Assembly (NCBI RefSeq): GCF_900156875.1
Contig: NZ_LT707409.1
Location: 268,008-332,007, forward strand
Direction: 5' to 3'
Source: Robertmurraya dakarensis
Lineage (GTDB): Bacteria; Bacillota; Bacilli; Bacillales; Cytobacillaceae
Length of the DNA stretch: 64,000 bases
Under the pieces are notes generated by a model. That model did no database searches, was not told the DNA's origin, and worked only from the letters and a program-made list of their open reading frames with translations. This document shows, one piece after another, positions 1 through 7,591 of the stretch. The position numbers and the translations under genes were made by a program. The stretch's first letter is position 1; each line of letters begins with the position of its first letter.

Positions 1-1440
1 AAGCCCAGTGGTAATATGTCAAGCACTAAAATTCAATGAATTGGAAATTAATATTGTCTTTCATTGAAAAGTGTTTAAAAAAGAGTATACCTAATAAACC
101 TCACACTATTTTCAATTTTTTACCAATACTTTCAAGTGTGAAGCTGGGTGTTTGAAAGGGTGTGAATGAGAAGTTTTAATCTCTCCTTTCGGGTGGTGTG
201 TACAACTGATTGGTGCGTAGTAGCGAAAACACCAATCGTACCAGTTTTCTTGCGGTTAAGACGAGAGCGCGTTTGTGTTTATGTTTTGGAACTTCATCGT
301 ACTTCTTTGTGTAAAAAGCTTTATATTCAGAGTCGTACTTTCGGATCTTATCGGCAGCTTGAATAAGGTAGTAACGCAGGTATTTATTACCTGTCCTCAT
401 TCTAGCCGTTTCCTGGGATTCGAATTCGCCTGATTGGTTCTGGTTCCATACCAAACCTGCATATTTCGCTAAGGCATGATGATCTTTAAATCGCTTTATA
501 TCGCTAATTTCAGCTATCAACCCTGCCGCATAAACGTCTCCAATTCCTTTTACAGACGTTAGGGTTTGCGGTATGCCTTTCATTAACTTGGCAATTTCTT
601 TATCCAGACGCTTTACCTGTGACTCGATATGTTGAATGGTACTTAAAGTAACAGACATCGAAATATTTACGGGGTCCTGCATAGCCTTATTCAGCCGGTA
701 AGATGATCTAGCCAACTTTTGAAGGTATTTTGCGATTTCCTCTGGCTTTTCAAATCGGTTTTTTCCTTTATCTTGCAGGAACTCGACGAGTTCCTCGAGG
801 CTCATTTCAGCGATCGTTTCGGGCTCTAGTTCCTCCATGACAGCCATACTCGTAGCTCCGAATTTATCTGAAAATGGATTATCCTGTCTCAGTCCACTGA
901 ACTTTAAAAAGAGCTGGTTAAGGAAATACGTTTTATTTCGGGCAATCTCCCGCATAAAATGAAACCTTGTTCGCGTTAAGCGCTGAAGAGCTTCATATTG
1001 TATGGCATCTTTCATTTGGGCTGGCAGTCGGCCAAAGCGCAAGTGGTCAGCGATGACCCAGGCATCTATGCGATCGTTTTTTACAAGAGAATCATACCCT
1101 TTTTTGAAACGAGCGACTTTTCTCGCATTTAGTACGTAGATAGAGGCTTGAAACTTAGGTTCATAGCCTTTCATTTGGTCTTGTAGATAATGGGCAAGGT
1201 GCCAACTGTAAAGATCAGTGGCTTCCATCCCAATCTTCAATTGGTTGGCCTGACTTTTTTCCGCAGTTTCTAGCATTCGTTTGATCAGGGTTTCGGCCCC
1301 GGTTTGATCATTAGAAACAGAAAAGTCGGCGAGTGTGGACCCGTCCTCCTTCATGAAATGGACATGATGGGACTTCAAGCTTACATCTACACCAACAAGC
1401 ATTTGTGACATACCAATCACCTCCAGTATGTAAGTTAATC
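1..1440 (-). mobile_element. IS110-family insertion sequence, left part cut by window edge
   Basis: One transposase gene on the minus strand makes up most of this element, and its downstream non-coding end reaches the window edge. IS110 elements usually lack classic terminal inverted repeats, and I saw none. The right boundary is set loosely at about 1440, because coding-like sequence of another gene begins at 1447, only about 35 bp upstream of the transposase start. The long non-coding end is therefore the downstream side (1-175), which in IS1111-type members of this family is where the guide (bridge) RNA is encoded. Its exact left end lies outside the window. Confidence 0.75.
176..1411 (-). 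CDS. IS110-family transposase (DEDD recombinase)
   Basis: This is a 411-residue transposase of the IS110/IS1111 family, an enzyme with an RuvC-like DEDD catalytic domain that moves the element through guide-RNA-directed recombination. The N-terminus carries the expected VGVDVSLKSHHVHF strand with the first catalytic Asp. The C-terminal half holds the IS116/IS110/IS902 domain, with VKGIGDVYAAGLIAEI and KYAGLVWNQNQSGEF. The start is placed at ATG 1411 because a GGAGG site lies 8 nt upstream. A GTG three codons earlier overlaps that site and is unlikely. The reading frame is intact, so the element may be active. Confidence 0.9.
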   Translation of the reverse strand: MSQMLVGVDVSLKSHHVHFMKEDGSTLADFSVSNDQTGAETLIKRMLETAEKSQANQLKIGMEATDLYSWHLAHYLQDQMKGYEPKFQASIYVLNARKVARFKKGYDSLVKNDRIDAWVIADHLRFGRLPAQMKDAIQYEALQRLTRTRFHFMREIARNKTYFLNQLFLKFSGLRQDNPFSDKFGATSMAVMEELEPETIAEMSLEELVEFLQDKGKNRFEKPEEIAKYLQKLARSSYRLNKAMQDPVNISMSVTLSTIQHIESQVKRLDKEIAKLMKGIPQTLTSVKGIGDVYAAGLIAEISDIKRFKDHHALAKYAGLVWNQNQSGEFESQETARMRTGNKYLRYYLIQAADKIRKYDSEYKAFYTKKYDEVPKHKHKRALVLTARKLVRLVFSLLRTNQLYTPPERRD

Positions 1441-1446
1441 AAGAAC

Positions 1447-1714
1447 GTTCAGACCTGGGTGCCCACGGGAATCATCGATGTCTTCCTCGTCATCAGCACT
1501 CAAAGAAAAGAAGTCCATCATGAGCGCTACACTCACTTCTTTTACGGCGGCGCAACCAGTGGTTAGACCTTCAATAATGAACCATGGGTAGCAGGCTTAT
1601 GAAGCAGTACACCAAAGTGTCCGCAAGGGGGAGAAGCAATATCCTGATACGATCCTGTCGGTTCCATTGTCCCATGAGCAGGTCTATGAACGCTATAAAA
1701 AAATGACGGAGTAA
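1447..1714 (+). pseudogene. Decayed remnant of an unidentified gene next to the IS110 element
   Basis: Two protein-like plus-strand stretches in different frames suggest one broken gene. The first (1447-1563) reads VQTWVPTGIIDVFLVIS and ends in FFYGGATSG before a TAG at 1564. The second (1592-1714) reads QAYEAVHQSVRKGEKQ, continues YPDTILSVPLSHEQVYERYK and ends at TAA 1712. A stop (1589-1591) and a frame change separate them, and there is no start codon with a ribosome binding site. I do not recognise the family. The first stretch also reads open on the minus strand, so its coding direction is an inference. Confidence 0.4.
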
Positions 1715-1849
1715 AACGCTGGAGCTTCCTCCATTCTCCGCCATTTCTCGATATTCAGTTAAAGGCATTTCAAAGAAGCAGTAGGGAAACTATCCCCCTG
1801 CGAAATAAGAACAACACATTAATCTATTATTGATAGTTTGAACTTTACC

Positions 1850-1913
1850 TCGGCTTCCCCATCAGGTGGGTGAAACAAGGGTAAAACTAAAATATTTAAG
1901 ATGGGGAAGCCGA
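1850..1913. repeat. 14-bp perfect inverted repeat, 36-nt loop
   Basis: The arms are TCGGCTTCCCCATC (1850-1863) and its exact complement at 1900-1913. No T-run follows on either side, so this is not an ordinary terminator. It may be a leftover end of a mobile element or a structured leader of the lipoprotein gene at 2025. Otherwise 1720-2024 holds no gene that I can see. Confidence 0.5.
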
Positions 1914-2024
1914 AAGGCTAACCTTGATAACCTATAGGAATCTAGAGTGAATTTTAGAGGATCCGGATCAACTGGAAATTCTTCTAGAAAGAGCTCTTAC
2001 TAGTACTATACGAGGGGGAAAAGG

Positions 2025-3104
2025 ATGAAGATGAAACAATCATTTTTCAAAAAATTAGCATTTTTTGCTACTATGTTGGCTTTACTTATGCTTGCCGCAT
2101 GCAGCGGTGGAGGAGAAAAAGCGAGTACTGGAGGCAATAATGAAGGAAATGATAAAGAACAAACTTTTAAATTGAGAATGAACTCAACTTATACCCCGCC
2201 TATAGAAGGATCTCCGACTTATATTGCTCAAGAAGAGTTTGCGGAGCTGGTGAAAGAAAAGACCAATGGCCGAGTAGAAATCGAGATCTTCTATAGTAAC
2301 CAATTGGCTGGCCAATCAGAATCCTTAGATGCACTTGCACGTGGTACGTTTGATATACAGGTGACAACGCCGGTTGCTTGGGCTGATAGGATCCCGGAAG
2401 GAAACTGGTCAGCGATGCCGTATGCATGGAAATCAGAAGAACATCTTAGGCATTTACTCCGAAATACGGAAGTAGGAGAATTGTACTCGGAAGCATTGGG
2501 GGATTATGGTGTCAAGCCGTTACACTATTATTTTAGTGCTTCAACAGGCTTTCTTTCCAAGAAACCAATAACAAAGCCCGAGGATGCCAATGGAATGGTC
2601 ATCGCTTCTGTAGGTTCGCTTTTGGGAGATTATTATAAAGCGATGGGAGCTGGAACGGCAAATATTCCATTTAGTGATTATTATGAGGCGCTGCTTCGCG
2701 GAACAATTGATGCGATTGCCTTTCCTTACTATTCTTTAGAATCGATGAAACTAGCGGAGGTAGTCGATTATATCACGATACCGGGCGGGCAGTCTCCTTC
2801 TTTTGGGGTGATCGTGATAAGTCAATTGACATGGGATAAACTCCCAAGTGATCTTCAGGATAGCATTATGGAAGCTTCATTAGAAATTGAAGAGAAAATG
2901 ATTCCGGCATCAAGAGCGTTTACTGACAGAGGGATCGAGTACGCTAAGGAACAAGGGCTAGAGGTAGTGGAAACGACAGATGAGGTTTATCAGGAATTTG
3001 TGGAAATCGCCAAGGAAACATACTGGGCAGGCTTTGCAGATATTAATGAGCGTAGTAAAAGAATGATAGAAGTAATCGAGGAAAATTTAGATTATCAAGA
3101 GTAA
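2025..3104 (+). CDS. Orphan TRAP transporter substrate-binding lipoprotein (DctP family), copy 1
   Basis: This 359-residue DctP-type extracytoplasmic receptor would bind an organic acid outside the membrane and pass it to a DctQ/DctM permease. It has a lipoprotein signal peptide with lipobox LMLAAC near residue 26, then a Gly/Ser linker. Family sequence is visible as NGRVEIEIFYSNQLAGQ, IPEGNWSAMPYAWKSEEH and the LLRGTIDAIAFPYYSLE helix. A GAGGGGGAAAAGG site precedes the ATG. No permease genes follow, which is unusual because TRAP receptors are normally in an operon with QM. It is a close paralogue of the gene at 7592 and more distant from the one at 13443. It may share the DctQM pair at 14618-16553 or be an orphan receptor. 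Confidence 0.88.
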   Translation: MKMKQSFFKKLAFFATMLALLMLAACSGGGEKASTGGNNEGNDKEQTFKLRMNSTYTPPIEGSPTYIAQEEFAELVKEKTNGRVEIEIFYSNQLAGQSESLDALARGTFDIQVTTPVAWADRIPEGNWSAMPYAWKSEEHLRHLLRNTEVGELYSEALGDYGVKPLHYYFSASTGFLSKKPITKPEDANGMVIASVGSLLGDYYKAMGAGTANIPFSDYYEALLRGTIDAIAFPYYSLESMKLAEVVDYITIPGGQSPSFGVIVISQLTWDKLPSDLQDSIMEASLEIEEKMIPASRAFTDRGIEYAKEQGLEVVETTDEVYQEFVEIAKETYWAGFADINERSKRMIEVIEENLDYQE

Positions 3105-3172
3105 AAGCAAGTGATGCTGATTGAGATGAGAAGTAAATTACATTTTATTCGAGTCTTTAGGGAAAACCAAGG

Positions 3173-3201
3173 TTGTGTCCGGTAAATTTCTTTTTGATAT
3201 A
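3173..3201 (+). promoter_or_regulatory. Probable sigma-A promoter of the glutaredoxin-like gene
   Basis: A TTGTGT -35 element (3173-3178) and a GATATA -10 element (3196-3201) are separated by 17 bp and lie about 55 bp upstream of the ATG at 3255. Confidence 0.5.
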
Positions 3202-3254
3202 AGGAGTTTCGTGCAACAGACACAGATTTAATAAGGAAAGGAGGAAGGAAAAAA

Positions 3255-3485
3255 ATGAATGATATCACCGTCTATACAACCAATACATGACCTTATTGCG
3301 ACATGATGAAACAATTCCTTGAGGGTCAAGGATTAACCTACAAAGAAGTAAATGTTCAGTCAGACCAGGAAGCGGCTCAAAAGTTAGTAGAAGAAACAGG
3401 GCAGATGGGCGTTCCGCAGACGAAAGTCAATGGCCACTGGGTCCTTGGTTTTGATCCGGAAACGCTGATGACATATGTTAAATAA
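3255..3485 (+). CDS. Glutaredoxin-like protein with in-frame TGA in place of the first active-site Cys (candidate selenoprotein, or nonsense mutant)
   Basis: A strong GGAGG site precedes ATG 3255. Reading begins MNDITVYTTNT, then meets TGA at 3288-3290, then continues PYCDMMKQFLEGQGL in the same frame for 64 more codons. Glutaredoxins have a CPYC redox motif and a thioredoxin fold, and here TGA sits exactly at the N-terminal (nucleophilic) Cys. The rest is undamaged: the cis-Pro region MGVPQTKVNG and the C-terminal GFDPETLMTYV helix are present and the total of 76 residues is normal. The gene has its own promoter and terminator. A 7-bp hairpin (3316-3332) lies at SECIS-like distance. If TGA is read as selenocysteine the active site is UPYC. 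If not, the gene makes an 11-residue stub and is a recent pseudogene. Restart at ATG 3303 would lose the active site. Confidence 0.75.
3316..3332 (+). promoter_or_regulatory. SECIS-like hairpin downstream of the in-frame TGA
   Basis: TCCTTGA (3316-3322) pairs perfectly with TCAAGGA (3326-3332) around a GGG loop (3323-3325). The loop starts 33 nt after the TGA. Bacterial SECIS elements, as I recall the consensus, have a short upper stem, a small loop with a G in its first two positions, and a loop about 16-37 nt after the UGA. This hairpin meets all three. A 7-bp stem can also arise by chance inside a coding sequence. Confidence 0.45.
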
Positions 3486-3504
3486 GTTTATGTAAGGATT
3501 TTAG

Positions 3505-3538
3505 GAGACCAGATCGTTAGTGATTTGGTCTTTTTTTA
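3505..3538 (+). terminator. Rho-independent terminator of the glutaredoxin-like gene
   Basis: GACCAGATC (3507-3515) pairs with GATTTGGTC (3522-3530) with one G-T wobble, followed by a seven-T run. This shows the gene is a monocistronic unit. Confidence 0.8.
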
Positions 3539-3595
3539 TTTTAATAGAGACAAGAGGAGTCCGCTGCAGGATGCTTTGTTTTTTGATATTAGGGG

Positions 3596-3624
3596 TTTCC
3601 TTTAGTAAAAAAGTATATTATAAT
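3596..3624 (+). promoter_or_regulatory. Possible promoter that originally served the TRAP receptor gene now at 7592
   Basis: A perfect -10 TATAAT (3619-3624) lies 17 bp after a weak TTTCCT (3596-3601). If the two IS copies are removed, the next gene downstream is the receptor gene at 7592. Confidence 0.4.
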
Positions 3625-3633
3625 TTTTATAAT

Positions 3634-3673
3634 TATCTGTATATTTGAAATAATCAAAATTATTATACAGATA
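3634..3673. promoter_or_regulatory. 10-bp perfect inverted repeat, likely operator
   Basis: TATCTGTATA (3634-3643) and TATACAGATA (3664-3673) are exact complements separated by 20 bp, just downstream of the possible promoter at 3596. The TATCTG half-site recurs in the dyads upstream of the IclR gene near 10.8 kb. From here to 3876 I see no supportable gene. Confidence 0.45.
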
Positions 3674-3884
3674 TAAATGAAGAGATTTTTATAGACTTAG
3701 GAAAGGATGGTTCGAGCAGTTCAAGAGGTGATTCTACAGAGGTTGAAGAAATTTTCCTTGAAAACAACTGTTAGGTGGATTATAGCGCAAGGGCCTTTTA
3801 GTAAGTAAGAATTACGTGTGAAAAATGAATAACTTTTTGTTGCAGCATGCATATGAACAATTTTTTTTGCAATCAAAATGGGAA

Positions 3885-5722
3885 GGTAGTGTAAAAAGTT
3901 CTATGAAAACTTAACACTAACCCTTTGATTCCTTCCAGTTTTTATGTGGTAAGGCCACGCAATCGCTCTTGACAAACACGCCAATGGTTTAACAAAAGGC
4001 TATCAAGGGCGAAGAGGACAAAAAGAAGGCATACCAAATAAGCCCTTGGTTGTTTCCATTTTAAACCATTGGCAAGTTCGGTTTGTCAAGAGTTCGCTCC
4101 GCCGATTGCTGAATAGCTTAAGGGCTCTGCTAAACAAAAAGTTAGGCTACCTGTTGCTCGATAATCCATTGTTGGGCTAACTCTATAAGCTTTGTCCAAC
4201 GTGCTGGCATGGTGGGAAGCCCTTGTAATTGAGGGTTTACCACAGGCACTTTTCCTTCTAAGGATGCATGAGGCCGTAGAAAATTAAAATAGGCCACAAA
4301 CAAAGTGACAAAGGATACAGATCCTTTTTCCGAACCAAATCCATGAGTCGAGCGATAGTTGCCTTTAAATGTTCGATTGAGCCTCTCTATAATCTGTTTT
4401 AAAGGTCTGTATTCCGTTGAGACTGGGTCTTCATTTGTAAGCCCAATCACTTGCTTCACATCAAAAGAAATATCATGCTGAGCGAAAAAGTGTTGTGCTA
4501 AAAGATAGATTGGGTTTCCATCCACTACAAAAGTAAGGTCTTTTGGAATCTCTTTCATCTTTACTAACACTTCATCTATCGCACGAATGGCTGACGCTGT
4601 ATCTCGATTGGCAGACACCGGGTAAGATAGGATGATCTTTTTCACTGCGTCAAAAAAGAAAAACAAATAATGCCAGCGTCCATTCACTCGAATATAAGTT
4701 TCATCACCACAAAATTGATCTGAAAGATCATACGGATAGTGATCGACGTAAGGCTTAAGCAAGAGCGCAACACTATTTTCGTAGTTCAATATCGTCTGAT
4801 GAGAAATCATAACTCCGTGAACATCCTGCATAATCGCGGCTGTTTTACGGGCCGAAAGGCCATAGTTTACATGATAGGTCAATATAAGTCCTAAGGTATG
4901 TGGGGATGCATAAATCCTAGATAAATCCACTCTCGGCAACTCTGGTGAATCTTTGGATAAAGGTTGAAATTCAATATGAAACTGACGAAAAATGTATCTC
5001 AGTTTAAATGCCTGAGGGTCCTTTCTAAACCTTTTCTTCTCTTTTGAAGACATTGCGTTTATTTTCTTTTGATAGTAAGAACAATCATTGTTTTTACATT
5101 TGTACACATCAAAGTCTTTACGTTCCTTGATTTTTTCTAGAGTCTTCGAACAATGAGGGCACTTCAAAATGGCCTCTTTGGAATAACGGCTTTTATCATT
5201 GAAAAGACAGGAACAGACTTTGCATAGATACTGTCCTTTATCTCCATTATTGGCATAAAGGTAATCTGATGGAGCACCACACTTTGGACAGTTCATAGAT
5301 TTAGGGACTGAAATTTTTGCATTCTTACGCCTTTGAACAGGTTTAAGGGGTTTCCCGTTTTTCTCTAAGTATTCAGTAAGGAGAAGTTGATAATCGAGAT
5401 TTTCTAGTAGTTCTATGATCGGTAGATCATCTACCTGAAGTTTACGATAGGGTTTATTCACCGGCTGTTCTGTTGGCTTATCAAACATACTTTTACCAAT
5501 TAATAAGGTAAGTAATGTTCGAATCATTTGTTCTTGATAGTTTATAAAAGTTAATAAATAGGTTATAATTTGAGGGTACAAATTGTCACTTCCATTCTAG
5601 GTTGTTGGGTGTGTGGTAACCTCAATTATCCTTAGAATTCAGGGGGTGGCAATTTTTTTGCTTATAAAGCCCTCTATCAAGGTATTTAATAGCCTATTTC
5701 TTATAAAAGTTTTGACAATACG
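3885..5722 (-). mobile_element. IS6-like insertion sequence, copy 1 (1838 bp)
   Basis: The ends are GGTAGTGTAAAAAG on the left and the complement of CGTATTGTCAAAAC on the right. The two ends match at about 15 of 19 positions from the second base. Copies of AATGGGAA lie directly outside both ends (3877-3884 and 5723-5730), an 8-bp target duplication as in the IS6 family. The element contains one transposase gene on the minus strand and is base-for-base the same as copy 2 wherever I compared them. Confidence 0.88.
4142..5581 (-). CDS. IS6-like DDE transposase with zinc ribbons, copy 1
   Basis: This 479-residue transposase has two zinc ribbons (CPKC...CKVC around residues 98-123 and CPHC...CKNNDC around 141-167). 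A helix-turn-helix region (SARKTAAIMQDV) follows near 243-254. The DDE core has D293 in CGDETYIRVNGRWHYL, D354 in FVVDGN and E399 in QIIERLNRTFK. The DETYI/WHYL signature and the 8-bp duplication point to an IS6/IS240-type enzyme, although this protein is about twice the usual IS6 length because of the zinc-ribbon N-terminus. Translation appears to start at TTG 5581 behind a GGAAGTG site. Confidence 0.88.
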   Translation of the reverse strand: MYPQIITYLLTFINYQEQMIRTLLTLLIGKSMFDKPTEQPVNKPYRKLQVDDLPIIELLENLDYQLLLTEYLEKNGKPLKPVQRRKNAKISVPKSMNCPKCGAPSDYLYANNGDKGQYLCKVCSCLFNDKSRYSKEAILKCPHCSKTLEKIKERKDFDVYKCKNNDCSYYQKKINAMSSKEKKRFRKDPQAFKLRYIFRQFHIEFQPLSKDSPELPRVDLSRIYASPHTLGLILTYHVNYGLSARKTAAIMQDVHGVMISHQTILNYENSVALLLKPYVDHYPYDLSDQFCGDETYIRVNGRWHYLFFFFDAVKKIILSYPVSANRDTASAIRAIDEVLVKMKEIPKDLTFVVDGNPIYLLAQHFFAQHDISFDVKQVIGLTNEDPVSTEYRPLKQIIERLNRTFKGNYRSTHGFGSEKGSVSFVTLFVAYFNFLRPHASLEGKVPVVNPQLQGLPTMPARWTKLIELAQQWIIEQQVA

Positions 5723-5730
5723 AATGGGAA

Positions 5731-7568
5731 GGTAGTGTAAAAAGTTCTATGAAAACTTAACACTAACCCTTTGATTCCTTCCAGTTTTTATGTGGTAAGG
5801 CCACGCAATCGCTCTTGACAAACACGCCAATGGTTTAACAAAAGGCTATCAAGGGCGAAGAGGACAAAAAGAAGGCATACCAAATAAGCCCTTGGTTGTT
5901 TCCATTTTAAACCATTGGCAAGTTCGGTTTGTCAAGAGTTCGCTCCGCCGATTGCTGAATAGCTTAAGGGCTCTGCTAAACAAAAAGTTAGGCTACCTGT
6001 TGCTCGATAATCCATTGTTGGGCTAACTCTATAAGCTTTGTCCAACGTGCTGGCATGGTGGGAAGCCCTTGTAATTGAGGGTTTACCACAGGCACTTTTC
6101 CTTCTAAGGATGCATGAGGCCGTAGAAAATTAAAATAGGCCACAAACAAAGTGACAAAGGATACAGATCCTTTTTCCGAACCAAATCCATGAGTCGAGCG
6201 ATAGTTGCCTTTAAATGTTCGATTGAGCCTCTCTATAATCTGTTTTAAAGGTCTGTATTCCGTTGAGACTGGGTCTTCATTTGTAAGCCCAATCACTTGC
6301 TTCACATCAAAAGAAATATCATGCTGAGCGAAAAAGTGTTGTGCTAAAAGATAGATTGGGTTTCCATCCACTACAAAAGTAAGGTCTTTTGGAATCTCTT
6401 TCATCTTTACTAACACTTCATCTATCGCACGAATGGCTGACGCTGTATCTCGATTGGCAGACACCGGGTAAGATAGGATGATCTTTTTCACTGCGTCAAA
6501 AAAGAAAAACAAATAATGCCAGCGTCCATTCACTCGAATATAAGTTTCATCACCACAAAATTGATCTGAAAGATCATACGGATAGTGATCGACGTAAGGC
6601 TTAAGCAAGAGCGCAACACTATTTTCGTAGTTCAATATCGTCTGATGAGAAATCATAACTCCGTGAACATCCTGCATAATCGCGGCTGTTTTACGGGCCG
6701 AAAGGCCATAGTTTACATGATAGGTCAATATAAGTCCTAAGGTATGTGGGGATGCATAAATCCTAGATAAATCCACTCTCGGCAACTCTGGTGAATCTTT
6801 GGATAAAGGTTGAAATTCAATATGAAACTGACGAAAAATGTATCTCAGTTTAAATGCCTGAGGGTCCTTTCTAAACCTTTTCTTCTCTTTTGAAGACATT
6901 GCGTTTATTTTCTTTTGATAGTAAGAACAATCATTGTTTTTACATTTGTACACATCAAAGTCTTTACGTTCCTTGATTTTTTCTAGAGTCTTCGAACAAT
7001 GAGGGCACTTCAAAATGGCCTCTTTGGAATAACGGCTTTTATCATTGAAAAGACAGGAACAGACTTTGCATAGATACTGTCCTTTATCTCCATTATTGGC
7101 ATAAAGGTAATCTGATGGAGCACCACACTTTGGACAGTTCATAGATTTAGGGACTGAAATTTTTGCATTCTTACGCCTTTGAACAGGTTTAAGGGGTTTC
7201 CCGTTTTTCTCTAAGTATTCAGTAAGGAGAAGTTGATAATCGAGATTTTCTAGTAGTTCTATGATCGGTAGATCATCTACCTGAAGTTTACGATAGGGTT
7301 TATTCACCGGCTGTTCTGTTGGCTTATCAAACATACTTTTACCAATTAATAAGGTAAGTAATGTTCGAATCATTTGTTCTTGATAGTTTATAAAAGTTAA
7401 TAAATAGGTTATAATTTGAGGGTACAAATTGTCACTTCCATTCTAGGTTGTTGGGTGTGTGGTAACCTCAATTATCCTTAGAATTCAGGGGGTGGCAATT
7501 TTTTTGCTTATAAAGCCCTCTATCAAGGTATTTAATAGCCTATTTCTTATAAAAGTTTTGACAATACG
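5731..7568 (-). mobile_element. IS6-like insertion sequence, copy 2 (1838 bp)
   Basis: This is an identical second copy in the same orientation as copy 1, offset by exactly 1846 bp. AATGGGAA lies on both sides (5723-5730 and 7569-7576), so the two copies share the central duplication. The right end carries a TTGACA at 7558-7563 that points out of the element. The element ends 23 bp before the start codon of the TRAP receptor gene at 7592. Confidence 0.88.
5988..7427 (-). CDS. IS6-like DDE transposase with zinc ribbons, copy 2
   Basis: This protein is identical in all 479 residues to that of copy 1: two N-terminal zinc ribbons, then the catalytic D293, D354 and E399. Both frames are intact. 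Identity between copies means the duplication is very recent, or kept uniform by gene conversion, or an assembly artefact. Confidence 0.88.
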   Translation of the reverse strand: MYPQIITYLLTFINYQEQMIRTLLTLLIGKSMFDKPTEQPVNKPYRKLQVDDLPIIELLENLDYQLLLTEYLEKNGKPLKPVQRRKNAKISVPKSMNCPKCGAPSDYLYANNGDKGQYLCKVCSCLFNDKSRYSKEAILKCPHCSKTLEKIKERKDFDVYKCKNNDCSYYQKKINAMSSKEKKRFRKDPQAFKLRYIFRQFHIEFQPLSKDSPELPRVDLSRIYASPHTLGLILTYHVNYGLSARKTAAIMQDVHGVMISHQTILNYENSVALLLKPYVDHYPYDLSDQFCGDETYIRVNGRWHYLFFFFDAVKKIILSYPVSANRDTASAIRAIDEVLVKMKEIPKDLTFVVDGNPIYLLAQHFFAQHDISFDVKQVIGLTNEDPVSTEYRPLKQIIERLNRTFKGNYRSTHGFGSEKGSVSFVTLFVAYFNFLRPHASLEGKVPVVNPQLQGLPTMPARWTKLIELAQQWIIEQQVA

Positions 7569-7591
7569 AATGGGAAATAGGGGGGAAAAAG

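Larger units (their letters stand above)
3877..7576. repeat. Three copies of the 8-bp target duplication AATGGGAA around the tandem IS pair
   Basis: The copies are at 3877-3884, 5723-5730 and 7569-7576. The pattern is duplication, IS, duplication, IS, duplication, with nothing else between the elements. Confidence 0.85.

Noticed and set aside
1571-1768. 65-codon minus-strand frame near the gene remnant
   Set aside because: It overlaps the better plus-strand coding-like stretch, has no ribosome binding site and its peptide resembles no family.
3661-3772. Plus-strand frame ending in EEIFLENNC upstream of the IS pair
   Set aside because: About 40 codons with no start codon or ribosome binding site. 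It overlaps the operator-like repeat and matches no family I know.
7558-7591. Hybrid promoter formed by the outward TTGACA of the IS right end
   Set aside because: No acceptable -10 box lies 16-18 bp downstream. The sequence there is a G-run that belongs to the ribosome binding site.
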